Assembly: GCA_003168255.1 (NCBI GenBank)
Contig: PMSU01000104.1
Span: 13,318 to 77,317 of the forward strand
Source: Actinomycetota bacterium
GTDB lineage: Bacteria; Actinomycetota; Actinomycetes; Streptosporangiales; Streptosporangiaceae
Length of the DNA: 64,000 bases
Direction: 5' to 3'
Shown here: positions 52,301 through 61,513 of the stretch, piece by piece
Layout: every line of letters starts with the position of its first letter
Position numbering within the stretch: the stretch's first letter is position 1
Notes under the pieces: generated by a model
Databases searched by the model: none
Told to the model about the DNA's origin: nothing
The model's input: the letters and a program-made list of their open reading frames with translations, nothing else
Translations under genes and position numbers: made by a program

Positions 52301-54670
52301 ATGACCGTTACGCTTGATCTTGCTCCGCTGAGCGCGGAGGAGATGCGTCTCCTCGGCGCCCATTGGCGGGCCGCGAACTACCTGTCGGTGGGACAGATCT
52401 ACTTGCTCGACAACCCACTTCTGGCCGAGCCGCTGCTTGCCGAGCACGTCAAGCCGCGGCTGCTCGGTCACTGGGGCACGACGCCTGGCCTTAATTTCAT
52501 TTACGCCCACCTGAACCGGGTCATCCGGGCCCGCGACCTGGACATGATCTACGTGATCGGGCCGGGGCACGGTGGCCCGGCCGCCGTCGCGAACGCGTGG
52601 CTGGAGGGCACCCTCAGCGAAGTCGATCCCGCCATCTCGCGCGACGCCGACGGGATGCGCCGGCTATTCCGCCAGTTCTCCTTCCCCGGCGGAATCCCGA
52701 GCCATGTGGCGCCAGAGCTGCCGGGATCGATTCACGAGGGCGGTGAGCTGGGTTACTCCCTGGTGCACGCCTTCGGCGCCGCGTTCGATAATCCCGGCCT
52801 GGTGGTCGCGTGTGTCGTCGGCGACGGCGAGGCCGAGACCGGGCCGCTGGCGGCCAGCTGGCACTCCAACAAGTTCCTCGATCCGGTCCATGACGGGGCC
52901 GTGCTGCCGATCCTGCACCTGAACGGTTACAAGATCGCTAACCCCAGCTTCCTCGCGCGCATACCGCACGAGGATCTCCGCAAGCTGTTTGAGGGATACG
53001 GCTACCAGCCGTATGTCGTCGAGGGGCATGATCCGGAGATCGTCCATCAGCAGATGGCGGCCGCACTCGACGCGGCGCTTGAGGACATCGCCCTGATTCA
53101 CCGGCAGGCTCGCGTGGACCGGACCGGCGGACTGCCGCGCTGGCCGATGATTATCCTGCGGACCCCCAAGGGCTGGACTGGCCCCGCGGAAGTAGAAGGC
53201 AAGCCCGTCGAGGGCACGTGGCGATCTCATCAGGTGCCGTTCGGCGATGTGCGCACGAACCCCGGCAATCTCGTCGCCCTCGAGGCCTGGATGCACCGCT
53301 ACAAGCCCGAGGAGCTGTTCGACGCGCAGGGCCGTCCCCATCCGGAACTGCTGCTCCTCCAGCCGGAGGGCAACCGGCGGATGAGCGCGAATCCGCACGC
53401 CAACGGGGGTATCCTGCGGCGCCCCCTGGTCCTTCCCGACTTCGGCGACTACGCGGTGGATGTCCCGAAGGCCGGAACGGGCACCAGCGAGGCCACCCGG
53501 GTCCTTGGCACCTACCTGCGCGATGTGATCCGTGGCAACCCGGACAACTTCCGGATCATGGGCCCGGACGAGGTCAATTCCAACCGGCTCGGCGCCGTAT
53601 TCGAGGTTACCGGCAAGGCCTGGCAGGCGGAGGTCCTGCCGACCGACGAGGACCTCGCGCCGGACGGCAGGATCATGGAGGTGCTCAGCGAGCACCTGTG
53701 CCAGGGCTGGCTGGAGGGCTACCTTCTCACCGGACGGCACGGCCTCTTCACCTGCTACGAGGCGTTCATCCACATCGTCGACTCGATGTTCAACCAGCAT
53801 GCGAAATGGCTGGGAACCTGCAAGGACATTCCGTGGCGACGGCCGATCTCTTCGCTCAACTACCTGCTCACCTCGCACGTGTGGCGCCAGGATCACAACG
53901 GATTCAGCCATCAGGATCCCGGCTTCCTCGACGTCGTCGTCAACAAGAAGTCTGAGATCGTCCGGGTCTACCTGCCACCGGACGCCAATACGCTCTTGTC
54001 GACAGCCGCTCATTGCCTGGAGTCCCGCGGCCTCGTCAACGTGATCGTCGCAGGCAAGCAACCGGCGCTGAACTGGCTGTCGGCGCAGGACGCCATCATG
54101 CACTGCACCCGCGGCCTGGGTATCTGGCCCTGGGCGAGTACCGATGATGACGGCGAACCTGACGTGGTGCTGGCCTGCGCGGGAGATGTGCCGACCCTGG
54201 AGTCGGTGGCCGCCGCCGCCCTGCTGCGCGAGTACTTCCCCGACTTGAAGGTGCGGTTTATCAACGTCGTCGACCTGATGCGGCTACAGCCCTCCATCGA
54301 GCACCCGCACGGCATGCCCGACTCCGAGTTCGACTCCTTGTTCACCACCGACAAGCCGATCATCTTCGCGTTCCATGGTTACCCCTGGCTCATCCACCGC
54401 CTCGCCTATCGGCGGCACGGCCACGCCAACATGCACGTCCGGGGGTACAAGGAAGAAGGCACGACCACCACCCCGTTCGACATGGTCATGCTCAACGACC
54501 TGGATCGCTACCACCTCGTCATCGACGTGATCGATCAGGTGCCGCAGCTCCGCAGCAACGCCGCGTCCGTGCGGCAGCACATGATTGACGAGCGGCTGCG
54601 TCACCGAGCCCACACGCGCCTGTACGGTGAGGATGCCGCGGAGATCCGGGACTGGGTCTGGCCCTACTGA
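52301..54670 (+). CDS. xfp: Phosphoketolase
   Basis: 789 residues from the ATG at 52301, which follows GGAGG; a frame-extending start at 52205 lies in the leader. Thiamine-diphosphate enzyme of the D-xylulose-5-phosphate/fructose-6-phosphate phosphoketolase family: [23 protein letters not shown], the cofactor motif [14 protein letters not shown] (from about residue 174), [11 protein letters not shown] and [11 protein letters not shown] are all family signatures, and the length is typical. It splits sugar phosphates to acetyl phosphate plus an aldose phosphate. Together with Pta it gives acetyl-CoA without loss of CO2. It is the first gene of an operon with the next two genes. Confidence 0.96.
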   Translation: MTVTLDLAPLSAEEMRLLGAHWRAANYLSVGQIYLLDNPLLAEPLLAEHVKPRLLGHWGTTPGLNFIYAHLNRVIRARDLDMIYVIGPGHGGPAAVANAWLEGTLSEVDPAISRDADGMRRLFRQFSFPGGIPSHVAPELPGSIHEGGELGYSLVHAFGAAFDNPGLVVACVVGDGEAETGPLAASWHSNKFLDPVHDGAVLPILHLNGYKIANPSFLARIPHEDLRKLFEGYGYQPYVVEGHDPEIVHQQMAAALDAALEDIALIHRQARVDRTGGLPRWPMIILRTPKGWTGPAEVEGKPVEGTWRSHQVPFGDVRTNPGNLVALEAWMHRYKPEELFDAQGRPHPELLLLQPEGNRRMSANPHANGGILRRPLVLPDFGDYAVDVPKAGTGTSEATRVLGTYLRDVIRGNPDNFRIMGPDEVNSNRLGAVFEVTGKAWQAEVLPTDEDLAPDGRIMEVLSEHLCQGWLEGYLLTGRHGLFTCYEAFIHIVDSMFNQHAKWLGTCKDIPWRRPISSLNYLLTSHVWRQDHNGFSHQDPGFLDVVVNKKSEIVRVYLPPDANTLLSTAAHCLESRGLVNVIVAGKQPALNWLSAQDAIMHCTRGLGIWPWASTDDDGEPDVVLACAGDVPTLESVAAAALLREYFPDLKVRFINVVDLMRLQPSIEHPHGMPDSEFDSLFTTDKPIIFAFHGYPWLIHRLAYRRHGHANMHVRGYKEEGTTTTPFDMVMLNDLDRYHLVIDVIDQVPQLRSNAASVRQHMIDERLRHRAHTRLYGEDAAEIRDWVWPY

Positions 54671-54679
54671 GGGCGCGGC

Positions 54680-55417
54680 ATGGATATCCGCGAGATCGTC
54701 GCCGCCTTGGGCGAACTGACCCGCGACACGTTCAACGGATCGGCGGTCTTCGTCGCCCCGGGGCCGGATGCTTACTCGGTAGCCCAGGGTGTCGCGGACT
54801 GGCAGCCGGGGGCGATGGAAGCACAGGCGCCGGATTACATCATGCTGGGGATCGACTTCTCCCTGCGGCCGCCGCATCCGCTTGCCCGCCCCATCGCCAC
54901 CTCGCTCGGGCTCGCCCTGGGCGAGGTGGAGCTGCCGCTGCCTTCCGGCGCCGTCCCGCTTGACCGGGCGCTCGCTGTCCTGCTGGACAGCGACGAGGTG
55001 ATTCCCCTGTCGCTCGCCATCGCCCTGCTGGTCAACTTTCTCGCGATGCAGGTCAGCCCGGCGTCGGCGCGTGGCAGCTTCCTCGCGCCGTTCGCCCGCC
55101 TGACGTTCGCGGAAAAGGCCGGAGTGCTCGAACGTCTGGAGGATCCGGCACCGGAGCTCGTCGCCCGGATCGCCGCGCAGACGCCGGAGCCGCTGCGGCC
55201 TGCGATCGCCGGTCAGCTGGCCTACGTGGGCGGCATGCTGTTCGTGCTGCCCGCGATCGCCACCTATATCGACTGGCTGGCCTTCGATCGGCAGACGAAG
55301 ACGATGCTGAAGCACCCGACCAGCTGGCTGCTCGCCGGTTTCCAGCCGGATGGCCCGGTCGAAGGCTGGGACGACCACCAGGGCTATTACCAGGACCGGC
55401 AGAGTGTCAGCTACTGA
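54680..55417 (+). CDS. Putative partner protein of the GMC oxidoreductase
   Basis: 245 residues, 9 bp after phosphoketolase, with its stop overlapping the GMC gene (TGATG). No signal peptide. It contains moderately hydrophobic helices (IPLSLAIALLVNFLAMQV, and a C-terminal AIATYIDWLAF). Its position directly before a GMC enzyme recalls the small subunits of membrane-associated GMC dehydrogenases, such as gluconate dehydrogenase subunit 3, but I see no twin-arginine signal and cannot confirm homology. I treat its function as unknown and its pairing with the next gene as likely from the overlap. Confidence 0.6.
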   Translation: MDIREIVAALGELTRDTFNGSAVFVAPGPDAYSVAQGVADWQPGAMEAQAPDYIMLGIDFSLRPPHPLARPIATSLGLALGEVELPLPSGAVPLDRALAVLLDSDEVIPLSLAIALLVNFLAMQVSPASARGSFLAPFARLTFAEKAGVLERLEDPAPELVARIAAQTPEPLRPAIAGQLAYVGGMLFVLPAIATYIDWLAFDRQTKTMLKHPTSWLLAGFQPDGPVEGWDDHQGYYQDRQSVSY

Positions 55418-57192
55418 TGCGCGACGTGATCATCGTCGGCGCCGGGGCCGGCGGCCCCGTGGTCGCAGCGGAACTCGCTAGCCGCGGGCTCGATGTCCTG
55501 CTACTGGAGGCCGGCGCGCACGCTACCCGGCCAGGCGACGTGTGGTCCCACTTCGAGGACGACGCGAACAATCCGCTCACCGGGTACTTCCGGTTCGGCC
55601 CGGCCGAGCGCTCCGAGCGGGCGTGGTTTCGTGAACTGCCGCAGAATTCGTTCGTCTGGCAGTCCGCGGGTGTCGGCGGCACGACCCTGCACTACTACGG
55701 AAACTGCCCGAGGCCCTATCCCGGTGCGTTCGCCGGCTACGACCGGCCAGATAAGAACGCCTACGACACGGCACACCTGTTCCCGTTCACCTATCGCGAG
55801 CTAGTGCCCTACCTCGAGCGGCTCGAGGCTGTCCTGCCCGTACAGACCGCGGCCATGGGCACCAAGGAGGTGGTCTTCTTCTCGGGCGCTGAGAAACTCG
55901 GCATTCCGCTGCAGAAGACCAAGGACACGGTGGGCTTCGCCTATCGCCCGCAGGAGAACGCGATCCTCCAGCCTGGCGGCAACGCCGGCCTGACCACCGA
56001 TTCGGCCAAGCTGCGCTACCCGCACGCGACCGGCTGCACCATGTGCGGGCACTGTTTCCAGGGATGTGTCCAGCCGATCGGGGCGCCGCGTAACCTGCTC
56101 GCCAAACGCTCGACCGCCAATAGCTATGTGCCGATGGCCCTGACCGCCGACGCATGGTCCGCGCACGGCCGGGCGATTACCTTGATTCCTGACGCCTACG
56201 CGGTACGGGTTCATACCGAGCGCAGCGGTGGCGAACCGGTGGCCACCGGGGTGACCTGGCGGCTCACCAGGACCGGTGAGTATCAACGCGAGGATGCCCG
56301 GGTGATCGTGCTCGCGGGCGGGTGCACGGAGAACCCGCGGCTGTGGCTCAATAGCGGATTGCCCAACCCGAACGACTGGGTGGGGCGCGGCTGCACCGAC
56401 CACGACTTCGACGCTGTGGTCGGGCTCTTCGACCGCGACACGGAGGCGTCCAAAGGACCGGGCTCCTCGGCCCGCTGCGACTTCCCGGGCCATGGCGGGC
56501 TCGAACTTGTCGGACTGCCCCCCGGCCTTCAGGGATTTGCCCTGACGTTCAGTGACAGCGGCGTCCCCGGCCATTACACGAACGGACGCGGCGCGCGCGG
56601 GGCCTGGGACGGGCCAGCCGGGCGGCTGGTCGGTGCCGAGCTCAAGGAAGCGTTCCGCAACGGCATCAACCGGATGCTGATGGTTGGCATCAACACCGAC
56701 GATGACGTGGAGCCCGGCAACCGCGTGACCATGTCCGCATTCCCCGCCGACGAGAACGGCCCGGTCCCCAGGATCCGGATCCGCCGCCGGGAGCGGTCGC
56801 GGCGCACCCGTGCGAACCGCGAGTTCCTTGCGGGCAAGGCCGCCGAGCTGCTGCGCGGCGCGGGGGCGACGAAGGTCTACCGGATCGACTGGGCGCCGAT
56901 ACTCCTGCACGTGCAATCATCCATGCGGATGGGGCGATCAGCCGACGATTCGGTACTCGATGAGAACGCCGAGGCTCGCTGGCTCAAGCGGCTGTTCATC
57001 GCGGACAACTCCGCGCTCCCCAACAGCGTCGGCGGCGCGAACCCCACGATCACGACGCAGGCGCTGGCAACGCGTACGGCCGAGAAGATCTTTGAGAAGT
57101 ATTTCCAGGGCGATCCGTGGATCGGCAGCGAGTCGCCTGTCGTCTCTACCGATCCGCGGATCAGCCAGGCGCTGATGGACCGCGACCTGTAG
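55417..57192 (+). CDS. GMC-family FAD oxidoreductase
   Basis: 591 residues. N-terminal FAD motif VIIVGAGAGGPVVAAELA with LLLEAG; QSAGVGGTTLHYYG (the GMC signature region); a cysteine cluster GCTMCGHCFQGC at about residues 206-217; HVQSSMRMG with a candidate catalytic His; and the C-terminal NSVGGANPTITTQALATRTA. These features match GMC alcohol/sugar dehydrogenases of the gluconate/choline group. The cysteine cluster is found in some long-chain or cholesterol-type members and might bind a metal or form disulphides. It probably oxidises an alcohol with a membrane or protein acceptor. It shares the phosphoketolase operon, which is odd for a tailoring enzyme and may mean a role in sugar or redox metabolism. 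Confidence 0.88.
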   Translation: MRDVIIVGAGAGGPVVAAELASRGLDVLLLEAGAHATRPGDVWSHFEDDANNPLTGYFRFGPAERSERAWFRELPQNSFVWQSAGVGGTTLHYYGNCPRPYPGAFAGYDRPDKNAYDTAHLFPFTYRELVPYLERLEAVLPVQTAAMGTKEVVFFSGAEKLGIPLQKTKDTVGFAYRPQENAILQPGGNAGLTTDSAKLRYPHATGCTMCGHCFQGCVQPIGAPRNLLAKRSTANSYVPMALTADAWSAHGRAITLIPDAYAVRVHTERSGGEPVATGVTWRLTRTGEYQREDARVIVLAGGCTENPRLWLNSGLPNPNDWVGRGCTDHDFDAVVGLFDRDTEASKGPGSSARCDFPGHGGLELVGLPPGLQGFALTFSDSGVPGHYTNGRGARGAWDGPAGRLVGAELKEAFRNGINRMLMVGINTDDDVEPGNRVTMSAFPADENGPVPRIRIRRRERSRRTRANREFLAGKAAELLRGAGATKVYRIDWAPILLHVQSSMRMGRSADDSVLDENAEARWLKRLFIADNSALPNSVGGANPTITTQALATRTAEKIFEKYFQGDPWIGSESPVVSTDPRISQALMDRDL

Positions 57193-57318
57193 CGTCGGCC
57201 CACCGCTTTGTGCAAAGTCGCCCCCCAGGCGGTCAGCTACGCTCAGGAAGCTGCAAAACGGGCATCGAGCCTTCGTTGATCAAGCATTGGCGAGCTGGAA
57301 CGGCGGAATCGACAGCTG

Positions 57319-58335
57319 ATGACGAACAGGAAACCTAGCGTCGCGGTACTAGGCGGCGGGTCATGGGGCACGACCGTGGCCTCCCTCGCAGCGCGCAACA
57401 CAAGCACCGTGCTGTGGGCGCGTGATCCGGCAACCGCTGCGGAAGTCAACGACAACCACACAAACTCCCGCTACCTCGCAGATTTCCCGCTCACCGGGTC
57501 GTTGCATGCGGTCTGCGACCTCGCCGAGGCCGTCACGCAGGCCGACGTGCTCGTGATGGCGGTGCCGTCACAGTCGTTCCGTTCGGTTGCCGAGCAGGTC
57601 GCCGAGCATGTGCGGCCATGGATTCCGGTCGTCACCCTGGTGAAGGGCCTGGAGCAGGGCACCAGCAAGCGGATGACCGAGATCGTGGCCGAAGTCCTGC
57701 CCGGCCACCCGGCCGGTGTGCTGGCCGGGCCCAACATCGCCAAGGAAGTTGTGCAGGGCTACGCGGCCGCGGCAACGATCGCGATGCCGGATCACAAGTC
57801 GGCGGAGATGCTGCAGGAACTGTTCCGCACCACGCGGTTCCGGGTCTACACCGCCACCGACGTGATCGGAGTGGAGATCGCCGGTTCACTCAAGAACGTC
57901 TTCGCGATCGCGGTCGGGTTCGGCGACGGATTGCAAGCCGGAGACAACACCAGGGCGATGGTGATCACCCGCTCGATGCGTGAGCTGATCCGCCTCGGGG
58001 TGGCCCTGGGCGGCGAAGCGGACACGTTCACCGGACTGTCCGGGATGGGCGACCTGATCGTCACGTGCACCAGCCCGCTGAGCCGCAACCGCAGGGTGGG
58101 GGAGCTGCTCGCCCGCGGCCGGACTCTCGACCAGATTGCGGCAGAGTTGAACCAGGTCGCTGAAGGCGTAAAGACCGTCGGGACGGTGGTCAAGCTGGCC
58201 GCCGAGCGGGGCGTGCACATGCCGATCGCGCGGGAAGTCGACGCGGTGATCAACTACGGACAGCCGGTGACCGAGACCTACCGTGGGCTACTGCGCCAGG
58301 TACCAGGGCATGAGGTCCACGGCGAAGCATGGTGA
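57319..58335 (+). CDS. gpsA: Glycerol-3-phosphate dehydrogenase [NAD(P)+]
   Basis: 338 residues. VLGGGSWGTTVASLAAR is the NAD(P) motif, then VMAVPSQSFR, AGPNIAKEV and GVEIAGSLKNVFAIAVG with the catalytic Lys, all GpsA signatures; length is normal. It makes sn-glycerol 3-phosphate from dihydroxyacetone phosphate, the backbone for glycerolipids. It follows the GMC gene on the same strand after 126 bp; no two-box element precedes it, so it may be read through from the phosphoketolase promoter or have its own. GpsA next to a fatty-acid-type locus would fit lipid assembly, but many actinobacteria have an additional gpsA paralogue. Confidence 0.93.
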   Translation: MTNRKPSVAVLGGGSWGTTVASLAARNTSTVLWARDPATAAEVNDNHTNSRYLADFPLTGSLHAVCDLAEAVTQADVLVMAVPSQSFRSVAEQVAEHVRPWIPVVTLVKGLEQGTSKRMTEIVAEVLPGHPAGVLAGPNIAKEVVQGYAAAATIAMPDHKSAEMLQELFRTTRFRVYTATDVIGVEIAGSLKNVFAIAVGFGDGLQAGDNTRAMVITRSMRELIRLGVALGGEADTFTGLSGMGDLIVTCTSPLSRNRRVGELLARGRTLDQIAAELNQVAEGVKTVGTVVKLAAERGVHMPIAREVDAVINYGQPVTETYRGLLRQVPGHEVHGEAW

Positions 58336-58381
58336 GCCCGGCCCCGTTGTCAACCAACAAAGAGGGGAACTTCGGCGCTGG

Positions 58382-59698
58382 TCAACGCATGGGTTCCCGC
58401 TGAGAAAGCTTCAGTTCGCCTGATCCCTGCGGGGACAGGCAGACACGGTCCCGTCCCGCTCTCTTGGCGCAGTACAGGGCAGCGTCGGCGGCGGCGACCA
58501 GCTCATCGAGGTCAGGTCGGGCCGGATCAACGGCGGCTACCCCGATGGAGACGGTGACACTCAGCTCGATGCTGTCTCCGCCGCAGTCGGTGAGGGTGGT
58601 GATCTGCGCGAGCTTGTGGCGAAGTCGCTCGGCGATCTCGCCGGCCTGGGACGCGTCGGTGTGGGGAAGCAGGATGGCGAATTCCTCGCCGCCGTATCTG
58701 CCGGTGATGTCGTACTCGCGCAGGAGCCCGGACATAGCGGCCGACAGGGCGGCCAGGACGGCATCCCCGGCGGGGTGCCCGTAACTGTCGTTGACCTGCT
58801 TGAAGTGATCTATGTCGAGCATGGCCAGGGCGGCCGGGGTGCGGGTGCGGGCGGCGCGGGCCAGTTCGGCCGCTGCTTCGTGCTGCCAGGTGCCGGCGTT
58901 GAGCAGCCCGGTCTTGGCATCCTTCCGTGCTTGGCTGGACAGCTGGGCGTGCAGGGCGGTCCGCCTCAGGGCGGCCGCGGATGGCAGGGCGAGGGCCATC
59001 AGGACAGGGTTGAGGGCGGTCAGGGTAGTGACCATGACGGCGACGGTCAGCTCGATGATGTCTATGGACAGCGGCTCGCGGGTGAATGCGATGCCGCGCA
59101 GCCGGGCGGATGGATCGGAGAGCTTGATCGCCCCGGCGATCGCCCCGACGTTGATCATCCATCGAACCGTCCCGGCGACGATGACTGCGCCGACCCATGC
59201 TGCGGCCGGCGTGCCGGCCGAGGGGTGAGCTGTCCCGCCGTGGGCGGCGAGGATGTGGAAGGTTAGCGAGGCGGCGCCGAACCCCAGCCCGACGGCGGCG
59301 GTACTGAATGCTCGCCGGTAGGCGTGGCCGGAGTGCATTCGCCACTGGCTGAGGATCTGCAAAGGGATGGCAGCGGTGAGTGCGTACGCGGGCGGCAGCA
59401 GCACCGCGACTGGCAGATACCACACGGAAAACAGGTCCTTGACCAGAGTTCCCTGAGGCTCGCGGACGAGACGGCCGAGTTCGATCGATCCGGCACCGAC
59501 CGCCAGCAGGGCCGCGAACACGGCGAGGCTGGATGCGTGCAGCTGAGTATGAGTCCAGGCCGCTGCCAGGGCCAGCGCATATGCTGCGAGTACCGCCAGG
59601 ATGTAGATGAGCAGCGCCGGGCGCAGCGACCATATTGGCCAACGGCGCCACAGACGCATACTGGCAGTAATGCCGCGGATACCGTCCGCCAGCCTCAC
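58382..59698 (-). CDS. Membrane-bound diguanylate cyclase (GGDEF)
   Basis: 438 residues. The N-terminal 240 residues contain about six hydrophobic helices (for example AYALALAAAW and VAVLLPPAYALTAAIPL), a membrane sensor of unassigned type. The GGDEF domain (about 265-425) has DIDHFKQVNDSYGH and the active-site RYGGEEFAIL, so it should make cyclic di-GMP. No EAL domain follows. It is transcribed alone and converges with gpsA. It has no visible link to the lipid locus. Confidence 0.9.
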   Translation of the reverse strand: MRLADGIRGITASMRLWRRWPIWSLRPALLIYILAVLAAYALALAAAWTHTQLHASSLAVFAALLAVGAGSIELGRLVREPQGTLVKDLFSVWYLPVAVLLPPAYALTAAIPLQILSQWRMHSGHAYRRAFSTAAVGLGFGAASLTFHILAAHGGTAHPSAGTPAAAWVGAVIVAGTVRWMINVGAIAGAIKLSDPSARLRGIAFTREPLSIDIIELTVAVMVTTLTALNPVLMALALPSAAALRRTALHAQLSSQARKDAKTGLLNAGTWQHEAAAELARAARTRTPAALAMLDIDHFKQVNDSYGHPAGDAVLAALSAAMSGLLREYDITGRYGGEEFAILLPHTDASQAGEIAERLRHKLAQITTLTDCGGDSIELSVTVSIGVAAVDPARPDLDELVAAADAALYCAKRAGRDRVCLSPQGSGELKLSQREPMR

Positions 59699-60035
59699 GG
59701 TGATCAGCTCCAGCCGTACTGCGCGGTAACCATCAGATAGCAGGATGTAGTCCTTTATTGGTACATCATGCCAGCCGCGCCGGCCAGAGCGTCAAGAACC
59801 GTTTTTGCCTGCGACGGCGCTAGGTGACTTCTAGATAGACCAGGGAGTAATCAGGAGATAATGCCTCAAAAGGAAAACTGGGACCCGGTTGGGCTCCCCA
59901 CCGGTCACGACGTGGTTTCCGGTCCGCACGGCAAGGTACGCGTTCAGCGAGCCGAGGGACGTGTGATGCGGCAGTACGGCAGAGAAGGAGGTGAAGTCAT
60001 GCGTGACCAGTGGACCTAAGCCTGAGCGAGCCATT
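59699..60035. other. Intergenic region upstream of the GGDEF gene
   Basis: This 337-bp stretch contains the GGDEF promoter region, with an AT-rich patch around 59750-59770 and a near-palindrome (GATGTAGTC and, downstream, GGTACATC) that is not the two-box element. I found no gene. Confidence 0.35.
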
Positions 60036-61319
60036 TCATGAGCCCTCGGCCGACGGCGCGTGCTGGCGCCGGCTGCCTGCGGGTGAGTATTCCGCGGCCG
60101 AAGTGTCGCTGACGGCACGATTCCAGCGTGCTGCCAGCGCAACCGCGGCTATCGTGCCGAGGCCGCCGCTGATGGCGATCACTTCCGGCACGGGCAGCGC
60201 CTGTGCCAGCGCGCCCGCTGCCACCAGCGATGCGCTCTGGCCGAGGCTGAACCCCGTCATCACGATTCCGAATGCTTGGCCGCGGAAGCGATCGGGCAGG
60301 GCGCGGACGAAGGCCGCGTTCGCGGCTAGCTGGTATGCGGACAAGGCTCCCGCAGCGGCGAAGATGACCATGGTGATCGTCAGCCCCGGCTTCAGCGCGC
60401 ACGCAACCAGCGGCAGGCAGGAGCAGGCTGCCATCGGGGTCATAACCCGCAACCGTCGTGCGGGGCTGACCAGGCGGCTGAAGGCGATCACGCCTATCCC
60501 CATACCGGTCGGCATCGCCGCCAGCAGCAGCCCGGCCGTCACTGCTCCGCCGCCAAGCGCTCTCGCATAGGGGACGGCGAGTCCTTCGGGAACCACGTAG
60601 AACGCGGCCAGCCATGCCAGCAGCGTCAAGACACGCAACTGCTTGGTCCCGAACATCAGCCGGATCACCGAGGAAGTCCGCGCCCCCGCCCGCGCTTGCG
60701 CATGGCCGCGGAGCCGGGCTGCAGGCGCTGCGCTGGTGCGCACGCCGAAACGGATCAGGAGAGCCGACACCGCGAACGTGGCCGCGTCGACAGCAAGCGC
60801 CACCCGTGGGCCGGCCAGCGCCACAGTAACGCCGCCGCAAGCGAACCCGGCCACGAACCCTACCTGGTTGGTCAGCCGCGCGATCGCGGTTCCCACCACA
60901 TACCGGTCGCCCGCCAGGATGCCCGGCAGTATCGCCGCCCTGGCCGACTCGAACGGCGGCGCCAGCATCGTCACGCCGAACAGCAGCAGCACCAGCGCTG
61001 GCAGTGGCATCCCTGATATCACCATGACCGCCGTCAGGCCGCACCGGACCAGGTCACAGACGATCATCACCCGACGCCGCGGGTAACGGTCCGCCAGCCC
61101 GGCCAGCAGCAACCCGCCGACCAGCCAGGGCAGGTAGCTCACCGCATACGTGGCCGCCGTCATCAGCGGCGAGTGAGTCCGGCTGAACACCAGCACCGTC
61201 AGCGCCACCAGCGCCAGGCGGTCTCCCGCAACCGACAGGATCTGCGCCAGCCACAGAGCCCGGAATTGCCCGACCGAAAACACGTCCCGGAACGTGGCCC
61301 GCCCGGCCACGTCCTTCAT
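60036..61319 (-). CDS. MFS exporter (EntS/MFS_3 type), paralogue 1
   Basis: About 427 residues from the ATG at 61319, which has GAAGGGA ten bases upstream; a TTG at 61337 would add six residues. It has twelve predicted helices with RALWLAQILSVAGDRLALVAL in helix 1 and LADRYPRRRVMI between helices 2 and 3. It resembles siderophore or macrolide exporters of the MFS_3 group. It is a close paralogue of the next gene, in the same orientation. There is no two-box element near it. Confidence 0.87.
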   Translation of the reverse strand: MKDVAGRATFRDVFSVGQFRALWLAQILSVAGDRLALVALTVLVFSRTHSPLMTAATYAVSYLPWLVGGLLLAGLADRYPRRRVMIVCDLVRCGLTAVMVISGMPLPALVLLLFGVTMLAPPFESARAAILPGILAGDRYVVGTAIARLTNQVGFVAGFACGGVTVALAGPRVALAVDAATFAVSALLIRFGVRTSAAPAARLRGHAQARAGARTSSVIRLMFGTKQLRVLTLLAWLAAFYVVPEGLAVPYARALGGGAVTAGLLLAAMPTGMGIGVIAFSRLVSPARRLRVMTPMAACSCLPLVACALKPGLTITMVIFAAAGALSAYQLAANAAFVRALPDRFRGQAFGIVMTGFSLGQSASLVAAGALAQALPVPEVIAISGGLGTIAAVALAARWNRAVSDTSAAEYSPAGSRRQHAPSAEGS

Positions 61320-61513
61320 CGGGGCACATCCCTTCAAGGCCGTTTACCGGGCAACGCGTTGTGTTCAATGATGACGCACCAGCACCTTGAGTACAACAAA
61401 CCGTGAGGAAACGGTAACAATCTGATTCATTGACCCGAGTGGAGAGCGAGAGCCGAACTCCGGTGACGTCGCCGGTCAGCGATATCTTTGTTGCACGCAT
61501 TAGCGAGGATGGC

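Noticed and set aside
59745-59775. Near-palindrome upstream of the GGDEF gene as a PadR site
   Set aside because: It does not fit the two-box pattern and resembles the common PadR ATGT/ACAT pattern only loosely.
61380-61440. Possible two-box element upstream of the first MFS_3 exporter (GAAACGGTA and GATTCATT)
   Set aside because: The boxes do not align with the consensus without gaps and the phase is wrong.
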